A stretch of 64,000 bases of DNA from Piromyces finnis (GCA_002104945.1 MCFH01000037.1:477121-541120), one strand, 5' to 3'; shown: positions 38,578-54,897, numbered from the stretch's first letter. Numbers and translations: made by a program. Notes: a model not told the origin generated them from the letters alone.

Positions 38578-39433
38578 ATGTCAGCTAATATAGATATACT
38601 AAGAAATTTACTGAATGAACTCTCAGTAATCAATAGAGATGTCAAATCCATTGCAATTGAAATTTACAATTTTCCATATAAAATGTTAAATAACAAAGAG
38701 ATTGGTAATTTTTAAATAAAAATATTATATTAAATATATAATATTAGGCAAAAATATTTCATTTTAAATTTCAATTTCAATTTAATCTAAATTTTAAAAT
38801 TAAAAGAAATTTGAATTTAATTTTTAATTTCATTACAACCTATATATATATTTCTATTACTAATTATATGCCATAAATAAAAGTTTATGCATTATCGCTG
38901 TTATTTAACAATGAAAATGGTATATTAGAATTTATAATAAAGACTATGAAGTATAAAGAACATGCATATTCTAGAAATGTTATCCTAAATTTAATTCATG
39001 ATTTATTGGAAAATTCTCCAAATTATTTAACTGAATATCTTGATAGAATTAGAGTAAAATTAAAATAATATTAAAATATATTAAAGCATTGAAGTTCCCT
39101 TCATTTCTTATTAGAAGAAATGAAAATTATTGCACTTAATTATACTTATTTATAATTTCCGTTATTCTTCTTATTATTATTATCTTCATTATATGTATAT
39201 ATTTTATATTTTGTATAAATAAATTTAGCGGGTTTCCGAAAATTTCTTTTTTACCGAAAAAACTGCTAGAACAATAAGTGCCTCATTTAAAATTTTGAAT
39301 ATATTATATAATCCAGAAAAAAAATTTTTATCTAAAGATAATATTCAACCTGGTGTATTATTTGAAAGGTTATATCCAAATATCTACAATATAAATTTTG
39401 CTTAGCAAGTTTTATAAATAAAATTTTTAATTA

Positions 39434-39465
<32 letters not shown>

Positions 39466-41592
39466 TATCCCCTTTTTTTAAAAATCTTAGATTCATGAAT
39501 AATTATGTTCAAAAATATACGAAATTAGCAACTTCAGGTTAATACAATATAGAATCATATTCCTTTTTTAAAATTTAAATATAATAATGATATTGAAAAA
39601 TAAAATATATATTTTTATTTTTATTAATGTAAATGCTATTTATTTTAATATCTAATAATATTAAACAGTTAAGTGTGATGTTATACAGTTTTTAGGAAAA
39701 TTAATTCAATACTATTCAGATGATATTCATGATAATCAAAAAAAGATTTATACTCGACATTGTATTCAAACTATAAATAGTTTCATAAAAAATCCAAAAT
39801 CTTTTGATGACTATGCTCTTATAACTAGCATTGTTTATGGTTTAAATTCTTATTTACATTCAAATAACGATATCATTAAAGAAGGTTCATTAAATTTCAT
39901 GACATAAATCAATATTTAAGAATTTTATAAAAATTATTGATTAGTAACATATATTATATATTATATATATAATATAGAAAACCCAGAATATATCACTATA
40001 ACAAATCTTATTAAAATAATTATATCTATTGATATTAATTCTCTTAATCGATATGAACAAATTAAAGGTTTTATAAATAATATATAAATTATAATTATGT
40101 CAATTTGCAAATTATGATTAGACTAAAATATTCTTGTATTTTTAAAAAGCATGCCTTCAATTTATTATCGATAATGGTCATTATATATCAAAGGTTTTAT
40201 TTAAAAATTGTATTTTATTTTTTGAATCCTTTTTAAAAATATGCAAACATCAAAATAGAGATTTACATAAATTAGGTTTTAACGCTATGGATTGTTTGTT
40301 AAATGAAGTAATAATACTTAATAATAAAATTAAATATAAAAATTTTTTATATGGTATACTAATAAAAAATTTTTATATTATACTAATTTTAGATTGTTAA
40401 TTATAGTGAAAATTATTCAGATGAAATTGAAGCTAAAAAGATATTTTGGGTAAATAATATAATTATAATACATCCTAATTTTTGTATAAAAAGTATTGTT
40501 ATTAATCCTAATTTTATATAATTTTAATATATGCTAAAGTACTTTATTGAATATTTCACAAATTCATTAAGAAAAGATGATGCAAGTACCAATGATATAT
40601 CGTTAGCAATTCGCGGCTACGGTTTATTTTCTGGACCTTGTAAAAAATATTTTAGTGAATCAGAATTTAATATAATTATAACTGAACTTTTAAAAAAAGC
40701 TGATTCTATATTTTCAAAGTAAGTAATATTATATTTGTAAAAAGGTGATATATTTATTTATTATATATTAATGATTATTATTGTTGAAGTGATAATTTAA
40801 ATGAAGAAATGTTTCTTCATTTTTCATCATTTTTACAAGCGTATCATTCCATATTGAAGGTTTCAGTGAATGTAGATAATGTTCTTTTAAAAGGAATAGG
40901 TATGATATATAAATTATATAATTATACATGGCTTAATAATAAATATTTAAATATAAATTTAAAAATATATTTTGATGAATTAATGTAGAGCTCATTATTA
41001 CGCAGCTTATGATTAGTTTTCAGTTAATAAATGAAAAATTAAGGTATATTAATTCTAAAGTTATACAACATATTCTATGGGAATTAAATAACAAATCCAT
41101 CATGGATTCATTTTTCTATAAAATTGGTAATTTTAATAAAATTATAAAAATAATTGCTAATAGAGGAAGGTTAAGATATTAATTACTATTTTTTTTATTA
41201 CTTATGGATATTTAGCAAATAACATATTAGTTTTAACATGCTTAGATAAAGAAAAACAGATTGAAACTCCGGAAGATGAAAATGCTATGGATATTGATGA
41301 TAAACCTACGAATGCTATTACAGTTATTAATGATATGATGAATGAAAATGATCATTCATATAATGATTATTATTATCAATTTTGGAAAATTATTCTTGAT
41401 AAAAGTAATTTACCTGAAAGAAAAATTTTTAAAATGGAAGATGATGATCTAATTGAAGATGAAAATAAAAGAAAACAATTTATTCAAAAAATTTATGATA
41501 TTATCATTCAAACAATAATAGATTTTCCAAAACATTTAAATTTAGCATTATACGATGTTGAAAATAACAATGAGGATATTGGTGATAAAGAA

Positions 41593-41657
<65 letters not shown>

Positions 41658-44600
41658 TAATAATAATAGTTCATCAGATAATAGTATACTTTTGTTAAAT
41701 GATAAAACTGGTACTGAAACGAATAGTAGTTCAAATGTTCAGACTTTAAAACCATATTGTATACGAGATTTTGATATTTTCATTAATTATGTTGAGTTTA
41801 CAAAATTAGTTCTTTTAGCAAGTAATACTCGATCTCTTTTTGAAAAATGGATATTTAACTTTGGAAAAGAAATTATTAATTTTTCCGAGAAATATCCATT
41901 AGTTAGTGGTTTTTATAAATTATTTGAATGCTGTTTAACTATTGCTGAAGATCTTCACTTTTTTAATGGAGTTCTGAAAAAGCAATTTATTGGGGAATCT
42001 CATAAGGTAAATATATTAGAAAGTTATATAAAGGAAGAATTTATTAAAAATATATTAATAAATATTTAGGGAATGATAAATGAAATAAACGAACCATATT
42101 CTGGAATTATACAAAGAACCTATATATTGTATACAAAGTATATTAATGAAATTATTATTAGAATGAAGCAATATAAAGATGATTTATTAGTTTCATGCTT
42201 AAAGTTAGTTCTTTCATCTCCTAATGAATTAATTTCATTGGAAGACTTTATGATGCCATTGAAAGTAATACTAAATCTTGGTATCAGTGAATAGTATGTT
42301 AAAATAATGTTTTTTTTATTATATATTACGAATAATTTTCAAATGGTTATTAATGTTATATTAATATAAGTTCATTAGCCAAACTTGGTTTAGACTTTTT
42401 TGAAAAGTGTCTTTCATATATCCCAAAAGAGAAAATGAAAAAATATTATAAAGAAATTTTCCCTCTTTTTAATAATTATTTGATTAATATTAATGAAAAT
42501 AAAGATGCTGAATTAGATGATTATATCTCAAATAATAAAATAAAAATGACAAAGGTATATTAAAGAATAATTTATATTATTATATAAATAAAATTTAAAA
42601 ATGCTTATGTAGTAATATTATTTTTATTCTTTCATTTTTTTAAAGAGAATTAATAAAAAAGAAAAAGAGATAATTGAAGAAACTAATATTAATATTAAGA
42701 TTAAAGTTTTAAAAATATTGGGTATGATTGGTGACGGTATTCAATATCTTTATTCTAATTTTGACATTAAGAACTATTTGAAATGGGATTCTGAAAATAG
42801 TATTTCCTTTGTTCTTCATTTTGTTGATTTTCAAACTGAAATTGATTTAGGTAATAAATATAATGTGAATAACATAGATTGAAACATATCAATTAATATC
42901 TAATTAATAATATAATTTTTTTTATTCAAAGATAAATTATTACCAAGAATACTAGAATTATCACAACATTCATCTAATAGAAAAGTAAAAATATGGGCTT
43001 GTGAATTATTACATTCCATAATCATATATATGGTGGGGCTAAATGCTCATCGTATTCGTGACAATTCTTCTATAAAAGAAAGTTATACAAACAGTTTTAA
43101 TAAATATTATTTAAAAATTTTCCCAGTCATTTTACAACTTTCTGTTGATATTGATAGAATTTCAAGAGATCTATTCTCATTATTAACTTTTCAGCTCATC
43201 CACTGGTTTACTAATAATTCATTAAATGATGATACTGAATCCATAGTATTGCTTGATTGTTGTTTCAATGCATCAATTAGTCAAGATGGACCATTAAGAG
43301 ATTATGGTACACAATGTATAAATGAATTTCTGATATGGACAATAAAACAAAATTTCGATGAAGTAATTTTTTTTTAAATATTATTAAATATATAATTTAT
43401 AATATTTAAAATTTTGTTATTTAATTTATATTTATAAAGAGTAAATTAATAGGAAATATCGAAGTATTATTAGAGAAGATTTATCAATATTGTCGTAATC
43501 CAAATCCATTTAAACGTTTAGGAGCTTCATTGATTTTTAATAAAATTTATGTTGAACTACGTGAAAATCAAAAAATTATAGATAAATTTTTATTTGAAAT
43601 TTTATATTATATACTTTATAATTTAAAGCTTTCTTATTACGACAAGGATGTCACTGGTATTATTATTATCTAAAAATATTAGTATATATAAAGTGTTTTA
43701 TTAACATATTTATTATTATATAAATAATTAAAAGAAACATCTGAGCAATGTAAGATTGCTATCAGTCATATTGTAAGAATAATAAAAAAGACATATTCAA
43801 TATTTATATTACCAAAAGAAAATAGAAATTCATTCCCTGGATTGAAAACAACAGATTTAAATTCTTTAATTAATTGGTTATTACATGAAACTGGTTCAGT
43901 AGAAGAAGTATATTCAAAGCAATGCATGGATTTGGTTATAATATTAAATTCATTACTTCCAGGTTCAAAAAAAATAATAAAATATAATAATATATATGAT
44001 TTATATATATTTATATGATAAATTTTTATTTTTTTATTGTTATTATATAATTATTAGAAAATTCCAAGTTAAATTTAAATGACTTATTTTTTGCAGACAA
44101 TAATATATTCAATGACATATATAAAATAGATGAATTAGTTGTGAAAGAAGATGAAAAAAAAATATTAATGAACAATAATTTCAAGTGGGCAGATCGACTT
44201 TCTATTTGTTTAGAGGGCTTTTCGTGGATAATTAAAAATGAATTAATGGAATCAAGTTTTATTTTCAAGAATAGACTAAATTGTGTTATTAATTCTATTG
44301 TATTTTTCATTAATTCAATATCTAGAAATGAAATTGAACAAAATGAAAATAATTTAGTTTTTTATTCAGTTAGCGAGATTTATAAATTGAATAATAAAAG
44401 ATTTAAAATTACAATTAAAATACTTTATTTTTTAAATCTATTGATTGAAAAATCAGTAGATTTAAAACATACATATAAAAATCTAATAGATAATTATATA
44501 TTATCAGATCAATTTATTAATCTATTAAATTGTTGTCTATTTAATACAAAAGTCTTAGGAAATGATTTAGAAGAAAAAGAAATACAAATAACATATTATA

Positions 44601-47600
44601 AAATACTTCAAAAATTACTAATTTTATTAAAGAAGAATTATATTTATATAGATTATAAAAATTTAGTTTCAAGTATTGAAGAATATGAAAAACTACATTC
44701 AAAGAATTTTTTTGAAACATATGAAGATATTAATTCCGTGACTGAAAATACATCATTCTTAAATAGTATTTACTTATTAAATACATCTGGAATATTAAAA
44801 GATATAATTGAAAGTAAAGGAATGAATGAATATAATTACTATTCAGGATATCTTAACTGTTTAGAAAAAATAAAAAATGATGAAAATCCCTCTTTTGAAC
44901 TTTTAGTAAAGCTATTAATTGATATATGTATGATATGTCCTGATGTTCAAGAAGAGAGTTGGGGAAAATTATTGGTAAAAATAAAAATCATATATTAATA
45001 TTATTAAGAATTATTAAGAATATAAAATTAATATATATAATGTATGAATAGGGATTATCATCTATGACGGATTTAAAGTATTCAGATGTTATTTCTTTCT
45101 ACTCAAGAAATAAATATAAAGTAAACCATTTTTTTAAATAATAATAATTATTTTTGATATTTAATATAAATATTAATAACAATATATTACTTTCTTTTTC
45201 AGATTAATTATCTTTTTATAGTTAACTTTGAAAAGTTTCAAAAATATCTTTCAAATTGTATTTCAGAAAATATTGTTACTGATATACTAAATGATAGTAT
45301 TGATTTAATAGTTGATTATTCTAGTATTATTAATGAAAAAACGAAAATTAAATATTTAATGGAGGTATATTTCAAATTATTGTAATATAAAAATTTTGTT
45401 GTTAATGAATTTAAATATTAATATTTTTTAATTATTTTTCATAAAAAATTATAAATAGATATCTAATCAAATTGAATTTATAAAAAGTTATTTGACATAC
45501 CATTTAGAGAGGAAGAATGTAATTAAAATTAAATATATATTTTTAAATGGTTTTTTCAATTTAATAATTTTTTTTATAAATTAGTTCTATATAATTATAG
45601 ATTATTTTAAAAAATTATTTAAATTGGAAAACAAATTTTTAGAAAAATATGCATCATCAAATTGTAAGGATGAATTGTGTAAAATATATTTATCTTTATT
45701 TGATCCTATGAATACTCTTAAAGTTAAAAGTGAATCTCTTAAACTCTTTCCAATTTTTGAAAGTTGTTTAAGTAATAATTATCATGATCAGGTAAAATAA
45801 AGAAATTATTAATTATATATTAATAATAAACAACATATTAAATTTTAATTTTATTTTTTAGCTTGAAAAAGCAATTGAGTTTATTATATATAATCAATTC
45901 CCAATATCCTCACATGATCTTACTAAGGATACTATACAGTAAATATTAATAAAATTAAGTAGTTTATTAATTTAGTTTTGGTATTTGATTATACAAATAA
46001 GAAATTGATTTATTTAATTATATATATTATAATAGATATATTGAATATAAAAATACAATAACTGCACTGATTAATTTATTATCCACAGGAAATTTTATAA
46101 TAATAAAAAATTTAATTTTATTAACATGTAAAGAAAAGAATTTCAAGTATCAAGAAAAGATAACAGAATTTATTGCAATAATAATTAATAACTATACGGA
46201 AGAACAATTTACAAATTTTACTGATTACTGCATGAGGTACAATTATAATATCACTAAAACCTTTCATGAAAATAATTATACTTTTAAAAACTAATTTAAT
46301 TTATATCAATAGCAATTTATTAAATACTTGTAATGATCCTTTAGTTAGAGTAAATGTTATTAAACAATATTTAATACCAGCATTGATTTATGTTAAGTCC
46401 AAATACAAAATCAAATTTTATTCAAAATATATAAAACAATTAACTGAAGTGATAAAAGAACAATTAATTAATAAAGAAGACGAATTATGTATACAACTGA
46501 ATATCCATTCCAGTATTTTTAATATTTTACAAATATCCTTTTTATAACAATAGAATTATATTTTTTTTAAACTTATAATAACCCTGATATTATATATTAT
46601 ATCCTTAACTCTATTTTGCTAAATACATTATGTATGAGTATTTACCAAATATTGAAGTAAATGGTACAAATAGTATAATAAATAAGGCTTTTTGTAATGG
46701 TATTGTTAAAAATGGAAAAGAGTTATTAACAAGTTTAATGAAACCAGTTGCATATATTGCTAGATCAGTTGCAGTAAATATATATTATGTAAATTTTTTT
46801 TGGAAGTATTTTATTATACTTATACATTTATATTATGATTAATTTAAAAAGAATATAAATAGTAGTAATGAAGAATATATAAGAGCCAACAAATATTATA
46901 AACAATCAGCATATTGTTTAATTGCTGTTATGCTTTATTGCACTCAAACAAAGGAAAACTTTTTTAATGCCTTCTTATTCCAAGAAAATGAAGCTAAAAA
47001 TGAAAAAATATGGGAAAATATAATTGACACTGAAAATAAAATATTTTTCAAAGTTGAAGACGGAATTCCACATAAAAAAAATAGGAGATATTATGAAAAT
47101 ATTCAATATAGAAAAAATGTTATTCGTAATCAAAGAAATACTTTTTCAAGTTTTCTTTCTGCAAGTAGTTTAAGCCAAGTAAAAATTAATTAATTTTATT
47201 AATGTTAAAGATATACTATCTTATTTTATAATATTTATTAATTACTATTTTTAATATAAGTCCGTGGACTTTTTAGGTGAAAATAACGAAATAGATTTAA
47301 GTCAATATAATGAAAATGAATGGAATAATACAGAAAGTGATCAATATAGCAAAAATGAAATAACAAAAAATTATGAATATAGGTAAGCATAGAAAATAAA
47401 ATAAAAAATTGTAGGATATTCAGTAAATAATATAAATATGTGAATGCAATTTAAACAATATTAACTTTAAATAATATATATAGTGAACCATTTTTTGATC
47501 AAGATTGTGTTAATAATAATATATGTATGACAGTTATTTTAAAAATTATAAAAAAAATTTCAAATCCTAATAGTAATTCAACAGATCAAACTCTAATAAT

Positions 47601-50600
47601 GCCAGCATGGATGAATGCATTGTTAAAAGTATTTACTGCATTTTCAACACATATCAATGTTAAAATATTCATAGCAAAAATTATTGTAAATTATCCAGAT
47701 TCATTTGTTGCCTTTGCTAACTCATGGTATATACCATTAGTTAAATTCATATCAAGTTGTGAAGATTTTAATGACGGATTTACTTATTACGTTGAAGTTT
47801 GTTTAAAAATAATAAATCAAATATCTATATATCTATTTAATAAATTAAATATTAAAACATAAATATTAATTCTATTATATAAATATAAATAATAAAAGGA
47901 TTTATGTAATTTACTTATTAAATGGAAAGAATTAGTTAATATTGAAAATAATTCCGAAAATAGATTTAATTTTACAAATATGATGGTATAAGGATATATA
48001 ATTATAAATTTATTATTTTAACATTAATTAACATTTATTATTTTAAGAATATTATTATAAGATTTTCAAATGTCCAAGATGGCATATCCATGAAAGCAAT
48101 TATCGATATTATTAATGAATTTTTAAATAAATTTAAAGAACTTATTGATACACCAGTGGTAATATAATATTGTTTTTATAACTTTGATAATTATTAAATT
48201 TATGTGATTTGATACTAAAATTTTAATTAACCGTTTTGTTATAAAGGAAATAATCTATAATTTTTTAAAAAATAATAACGATCAGCAAAATAATGTTCAT
48301 TCAATTAATTTAGCTATTCAATTATTGGCATCTTTTGTATCCAATGATATACCAGAATATAATACGTTAAATATGGCATCCAGTAATACATATCCAACTG
48401 AAAACGAATTTTATGGTATTTTAGCAAATTATATTCAATTTAATCATAAAAATATATATGAGGCAGCATCAGAGGTATAAAAAATATAGATTTAATCTAA
48501 ATTTATAAAATATATACAAAGTACGCAAATTTAAAAATTTATATCATATTATTTATAGTTATGTGGTCTAATACTTAAAAGAATGAGTAAAACTAGTATG
48601 AATGATAATGTACTTTCCATCATTACAAATAAGGTATGAATCAACAATGAAATAATAAATAAATTTAATGTATCATAATATGTTAATATATTTTAATTAT
48701 TAAATTAAATTTATATTATAGATTGAATTATTGAATCCGGTTAATACAAAAAATAAAACTATAGATAAATTTATTATTTGTCTTCATCAAATTGGTTTGA
48801 ATTACAGTGAAATATTAGATAAATATCTAGTTTTAATTTTATTTTTATTCCCAAATCTTTCTCTGGATAGAAAAATTCAAGCTTTAGAAATTATTCGTTT
48901 AAGATGTCAAACCAGAAAAGAAACGCTTTTTGATGAATTAAAAGGAAAAGAATTAGAAGGATTACTTATGAATAGGTATATTTTAAAAAAAATAGAATAT
49001 ATAAAACAAAAATAAATAAAAGAAAAAAGGAGAGAACCCAAAATAATTAAATTAATTTTTTAATATATATAATATTTTTATTTATATGTTAAAGTTCTGA
49101 AAATATTCAATATTTAACCTTGGATATTATTTATAATATCAAGGATGTATTAAATGAAGAACAAATTAAATTTTTACTTAATAATTCAAATCATTTTATT
49201 AAACATAATTCATTAAGATGTCGAAATATCTTTTATGCAATCCTTAAAGATATTTATAATTTAAATATAAAAGAAGAAATTAAAGAGTCCGTAAAAGTAA
49301 TTTTATTAAATGGATTAGCAGATTCTGATGAAGAAATAAGAAATAATATTTTATCAATTTGGCATGATTCTTCTTTAGTTGATTCAACATTTGATCTTTT
49401 TGACCGTATATTAAAGTAATAATACTATTAAATAGTTTTAAAAAAATGAATAAATGAAATAACTAATCAATCTTTATTGCATACTAATGAATTGAATTAA
49501 AAATCATTAATATATACATATAATGTTTTTTTTTAAAAAAAACCATTTACCTAGTTCATTATATTCTAACAAAACAGAATCAATTTATTTATCATATGCA
49601 ACACCAATTCTATTATTATCCATATCAGATTTAGAAAATAACTTATTTATGAATTCATTACCAAATGCAATATTTGGAAAAAACAAAAAGTTTAATATGT
49701 CATTTATTAGTTCTTCAATGGATCCACTTTTTACTTCATCTCAAAATGATTCAGTAAATTAATAAAAAAAAATATTTAAATTTCTTTTATTAAATATATT
49801 CTAATATAATTATTAATATAAAATATAATAAAATATAATATTATTCTAATAGAATTATAACAGAATTTTTTCTAGTCAAAGAGAACTTTCGTTTACTCCA
49901 ACAATTGAAATGGGTAAAATCAAAATAAATGAGTAAAATAATTTTATGAAAAAAAGGTTTTAATTTTTTTTATGATATATTTATAAAAAAAAACAATTAT
50001 AGGTTCTCAGTATAGTTATAAACCAACTTATTCACAATCAACTCTTTTAGTCAATTTTGAAATTAATCATTTAAATGATGGATCTAAGAATGTAAAAAAC
50101 AAGCCACTAATAAATAATTTTGAAAATAATAATAATAAATCAAGTAGTTCAAATGTAAAAGAATCTAGTAATATATCTCCAACCCAGAGAAGAAGAGCCA
50201 TGAGATTCAATAGAACAAATGATTCCAAAAAAATATTTTTTGCAAACATCGCTGAAAGAAAGAAAAAAAGAATCGAAAAACATTTAAAATTGGGTGTAAA
50301 TAACAAAATATATAATAAAAATAGTATTAGTTTTAAAAAATTAAGTCTATCTCTGAATATAATAATAATTAAAATTTTATTTTAAATATATGCCTATAGA
50401 AACAAGCAAAGAATAAATTGGTATATACATTAAGAAATTACAAAGAAGGGGAACTTCCTGACATTCAAATAAAGTATAAAGAAATAATACAACCTCTTCA
50501 AGCTTTAGCTATTGCTGATATTGATATCTCAAAAAATTTATTTGTCATGATTCTTAATTCTATTTGGTTAAAAAGAGAAGAGATTATGGTTATTTATATA

Positions 50601-53600
50601 TATTATAGAATTAAATATCATAAATTCAATAACTATATTAATAATTATTTATTAATCTATTTTCATATTTATAAAGAGCGAAAATGAAAATGATATTTTT
50701 ACCGAAAAAATTGAAAAATGTTTAAATATCATATTAAAGAATACAACAGAATATGATTCTTCATTCATAACATCCATTTTAGTAAGTTACTTAATGTATA
50801 GATATTTAGTTTTAATTATTAGATTAATCTCTGTACCATAGAGTATTAATTTTTTATTATATTTATTTATTAAACAAAAATAGACTTTTTGTTTAAAAGA
50901 AAATATATATGTGGATACGGATATCATAAAAAAAATAGGGATGAACAGTAATAATGAGGCTTTAGCTATTTTACTTATTGAAAATATTCAATTAAATCAA
51001 CAAGAGAATTCAAAATCCATTATGGATAGTGATAATAGGAATCTTTGGAATAACTTAGCTCAATTATATAAAGATATAGGAGAAAATGAAATCTATCGAA
51101 ATATTGAAGAAAGCAAAATTAAAGCAAATCAATCAATAAAAGGTATATGAGTAATATAAATAGTATTTTTTTTTATTTATTTTTTTATCGGTTTTATTAA
51201 TAACATAACTTTTAAAAAAAATGTATAAATATTTTTTCTATTTGACGTTAAATATAGATGCAATTGAAATGGAAGTCCTAGGCTTATATCAAGATGCCTT
51301 ATCAATTTATTCAAAAAACATAGAAAATACTAATCAAATGAATGATCAATATGAGGTAATTTAAAAGAATTATATAAAAAATATTATAAATAATAATATA
51401 TTGATTATGAGTTATATTAATAAATAATATTAAAATGTAATAGTTAAATTTATGTGAGCAAGGAAGATTAGAATGCTATAATAAGGTAAGCATTATTAAA
51501 AATTTAAATAAATATATATTAAAAGATAATAATAAATTAATGAATTAAATCTATTAGCTTGGAAGTTGGTCTGATTTAGTAGATAATGTTGTCGATATAT
51601 GTGAAAATAATACCGAAAATTTATGGAATAATAATAATAAGGTAAATTATAGGAATAATAATAGATATTTATTATACAGATAATAAAATTAATTTTATTG
51701 TATATAAATCTATTTTTAATCTTACTAATGCTAAAAATTATATTAAAATTTATACCAATAATTATAAAATTATAGGATTTATTAAACTTTTACATAAGAG
51801 GTTGCATAAAATTACACCAAGGTTTTTATGATAGAGACAAAAATTATCATGAATGGAATGAAGATCATCAAAATCCAGTTATTAAATTTTTAAATAATGC
51901 TTTAAAAGATAACAATAAAAGGTAAACTTTTTTTTTACTTTAATTATTAAATAATAATTATTCATCCCTCTTTTTCTTTTTTAGTATTTCTTAACATTAT
52001 ATATTTATATGTATATATAATTATCATTTTAATAGAGAAATTGTAAATTCGTCTTATCCATATGGTAATATTATCAACATGTGTAATATAAAAACAAAAT
52101 AATTCGAAATTAAAAAAAAAAACTAATTCTTTTATTATTATTGTATAATAATAGAATTATCGGTTATTAGTATGATGGAAAATAATATAAACCAAACTAA
52201 ATATTATATATATCAAACTTATGAAAAGATATTTAAATCTTTATCCAATTCAAACTTTTTTACAAATAGTAATCACTTAATAAATGCTAGTCAAATACAA
52301 TCTGTAAATATAGATAGTTATTTAGATATTTAAATCATTTAATATGAAATTTTCTACTTATTTATATATCTATGTATATTAGATTTTAGAAATATCTGAA
52401 GCCATTGATCTTATAGAAAATGTTAAATCTGAAAATTCAAAATATATGTTTAATAAGATGATATCAAAATGGAATTCCAGATATCCAACAGATAATGAAA
52501 TATACATTGATTATTGGTTTGATATTTGTGAAAATCGAGAAATTATATTGAATTTGATTAAAAAGGCCTTTGAAAGTAATATTTATGAAGATAAAATAAT
52601 TGATCAGAAAAAAAATATTTGGTTAAAATGTAGTAAAGCTGCTTTAAATCTTAAAAACTTTTTCGTTGTTGCTTCATGTCTCAGTAAAAGTAAAAGCTAT
52701 GGTCTTTCAAAAATGGAATTTTCTTATGAAGCCATTAAATATATTACTATTGAATTAAAAGTATTAAAAGATCCTGTCGAAAGATTAAAAAAGATTGTTT
52801 CTCTTGGGATTTCACTCACTAGTATATATAAGGTTAGTATAAAAATAGTCTATTTAAAAATATGTATATACAAAATAATAATTATATAAATAATGTATAC
52901 TTTTATTGTTACTTTCATTCCTAAATATTATTAATATTTCAATAATTACTTTTTAAATGAATTAAAAAATTTATTGGGTAAATAGAAATTAGAAAAGAAT
53001 CCGGATTATCAATTACTATCAAAATTATATCAATTAGATAGTGATTTATCTTCAATTATTCTTGAAGATAACAAATCTATGCATCAGAGTCTACTAAACG
53101 AGTGTCATTCAAATCCAAAATTTTCAAAATTTATACCAGAAACCTTTACTACAAATATTTCAACATTATTATATTATTTCCAAGGAAGAGGTCTTAAAAG
53201 ATTATTAGAAACCCTGAAACTTTATAAAACAAACAATGTTATTGAGGTCAGTATAATTCAGGATCTTGAATAAAATTTCATTTCCATTGTTTGATAAAAA
53301 TAGGATGTATTGTAATACATGTAATTTATAATCATATAAATCAACTAAAATAAATATACTATGTATTTTTTCCATTTTTTATTTAGGAAAATAAAAATAT
53401 ACATTTAGCTATTGCAAAATTCTGCGATAAAAGTATTAAAAGGATGGAACATAATTTAAATGAAGATATTGATGAAGTAAGTATACAAATATTTAAGGAT
53501 ATCGTTCTGAAGATCGATTATAATAATTTTTCAAAAAAAAAAAAAAAGGAAAATAATCTCTTTGATAACAATAATCGATTAATTAATAATACCTTTATTC

Positions 53601-54850
53601 CAATAAAAACTATTTATAGATTATTAAAAAAAATTAACATTTTCTATATTTATATTATTTTATTACTAACGAAAAACAAACTTTTCAATTCAAAACTAAT
53701 TTATATATTTAATATAGGACAATTTACAAAAAAATTTCAATGAATATTCCAAATTAGAAATCAAATACCTTTTAAGATCCTTAAAGTATGGTTCAATTGA
53801 AGCTATTGAACTCTTCCCAAGATTATTACAATTAATTGAAAATAATGAAGATAATCAAAAAAGTTTTATGAAAAATGTAATTTTAATATATAATTAATAA
53901 TAAATAGAATAAATTATTTATATTACAGAATGTTTGTTCAATCAATTTATTATAACTATATTATATCCATTTAAAAAAAATAATAGGTTGAAGGAATAGA
54001 ACCTTGGTTATTTATTCGATGGATACCCCAAATAACTTCTCTTTTAGATAAAGATTGTGGCTATTCATTAATTCCTTTATTGAAGGAGGTATTAAATTGG
54101 AATAAGAATTATATATTATAAATATTAAAATGAAGTTTTTACTAAAAAAAATGAAATTTTCAATCATTTTTTTTTTTAGATTGCAATACATTATCCTAAT
54201 GCCTTAAATTATCCATTAAATATTAGTTGTGAACAATTTAATTTTGAAGAAAAAATCACCAATAGCTTTAATATTGATGTAGAAAAAGAAGTTGAAAAAT
54301 TAAAAGAAATTATATATGACGAACAGAATGAAACCTTTATTATGGAATTACAAAGATTATCTGAACCAGTTCATATTTATAAAGATTATGCAGAAAAAAT
54401 AGCAGTAAGTTAATTAATAATAAATCGAAGAAAATAAAAGTTTTTATTTTTATGTTGTGATATATAAAAATAGTTTATAAATCTTAATTATTTATTTAAA
54501 ATGCCTTTGAAATTAGGAAAAATTAAATAGTAAAGAAAAATCAAGTGTAAAAGTTGCAGATTTAAAGGAATATTCAAGAATTATTTTTGAATATTTAATT
54601 GATCCTCCATCAAATAAAGCTGGAACAATATATATCCTTTTTTAATTATTATGACTCTTTTTGTTTAAAACATTTTAATAATATTACAACCCTTTTTTAT
54701 ATTATTTACTTTTTCTTTAACTCTTTTTTTTGTATATATATACATCAGAAATTTTCAAAAAAATATAAAAATGAATTAAAAAAGGTTTTTGGTATGTTTA
54801 ACTATTCCTTTTCATATTATCGATTGAATTATTTATACCAATATATATAT

Positions 54851-54897
<47 letters not shown>

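Larger units (their letters stand above)
38578..49418 (+). other. DNA-PKcs HEAT-repeat N-terminal arm and circular cradle
   Basis: About 36 exons encode the helical solenoid that holds DNA and Ku. The most conserved points are the IRGYGLFSGPCK helix, the cradle segment around MKQYKDDLL, and QLIHWFTNN. Large exons at 41216-42006 and 44058-44973 contrast with many exons under 100 nt. Sequence conservation is low elsewhere, as is usual for this region. Confidence 0.8.
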
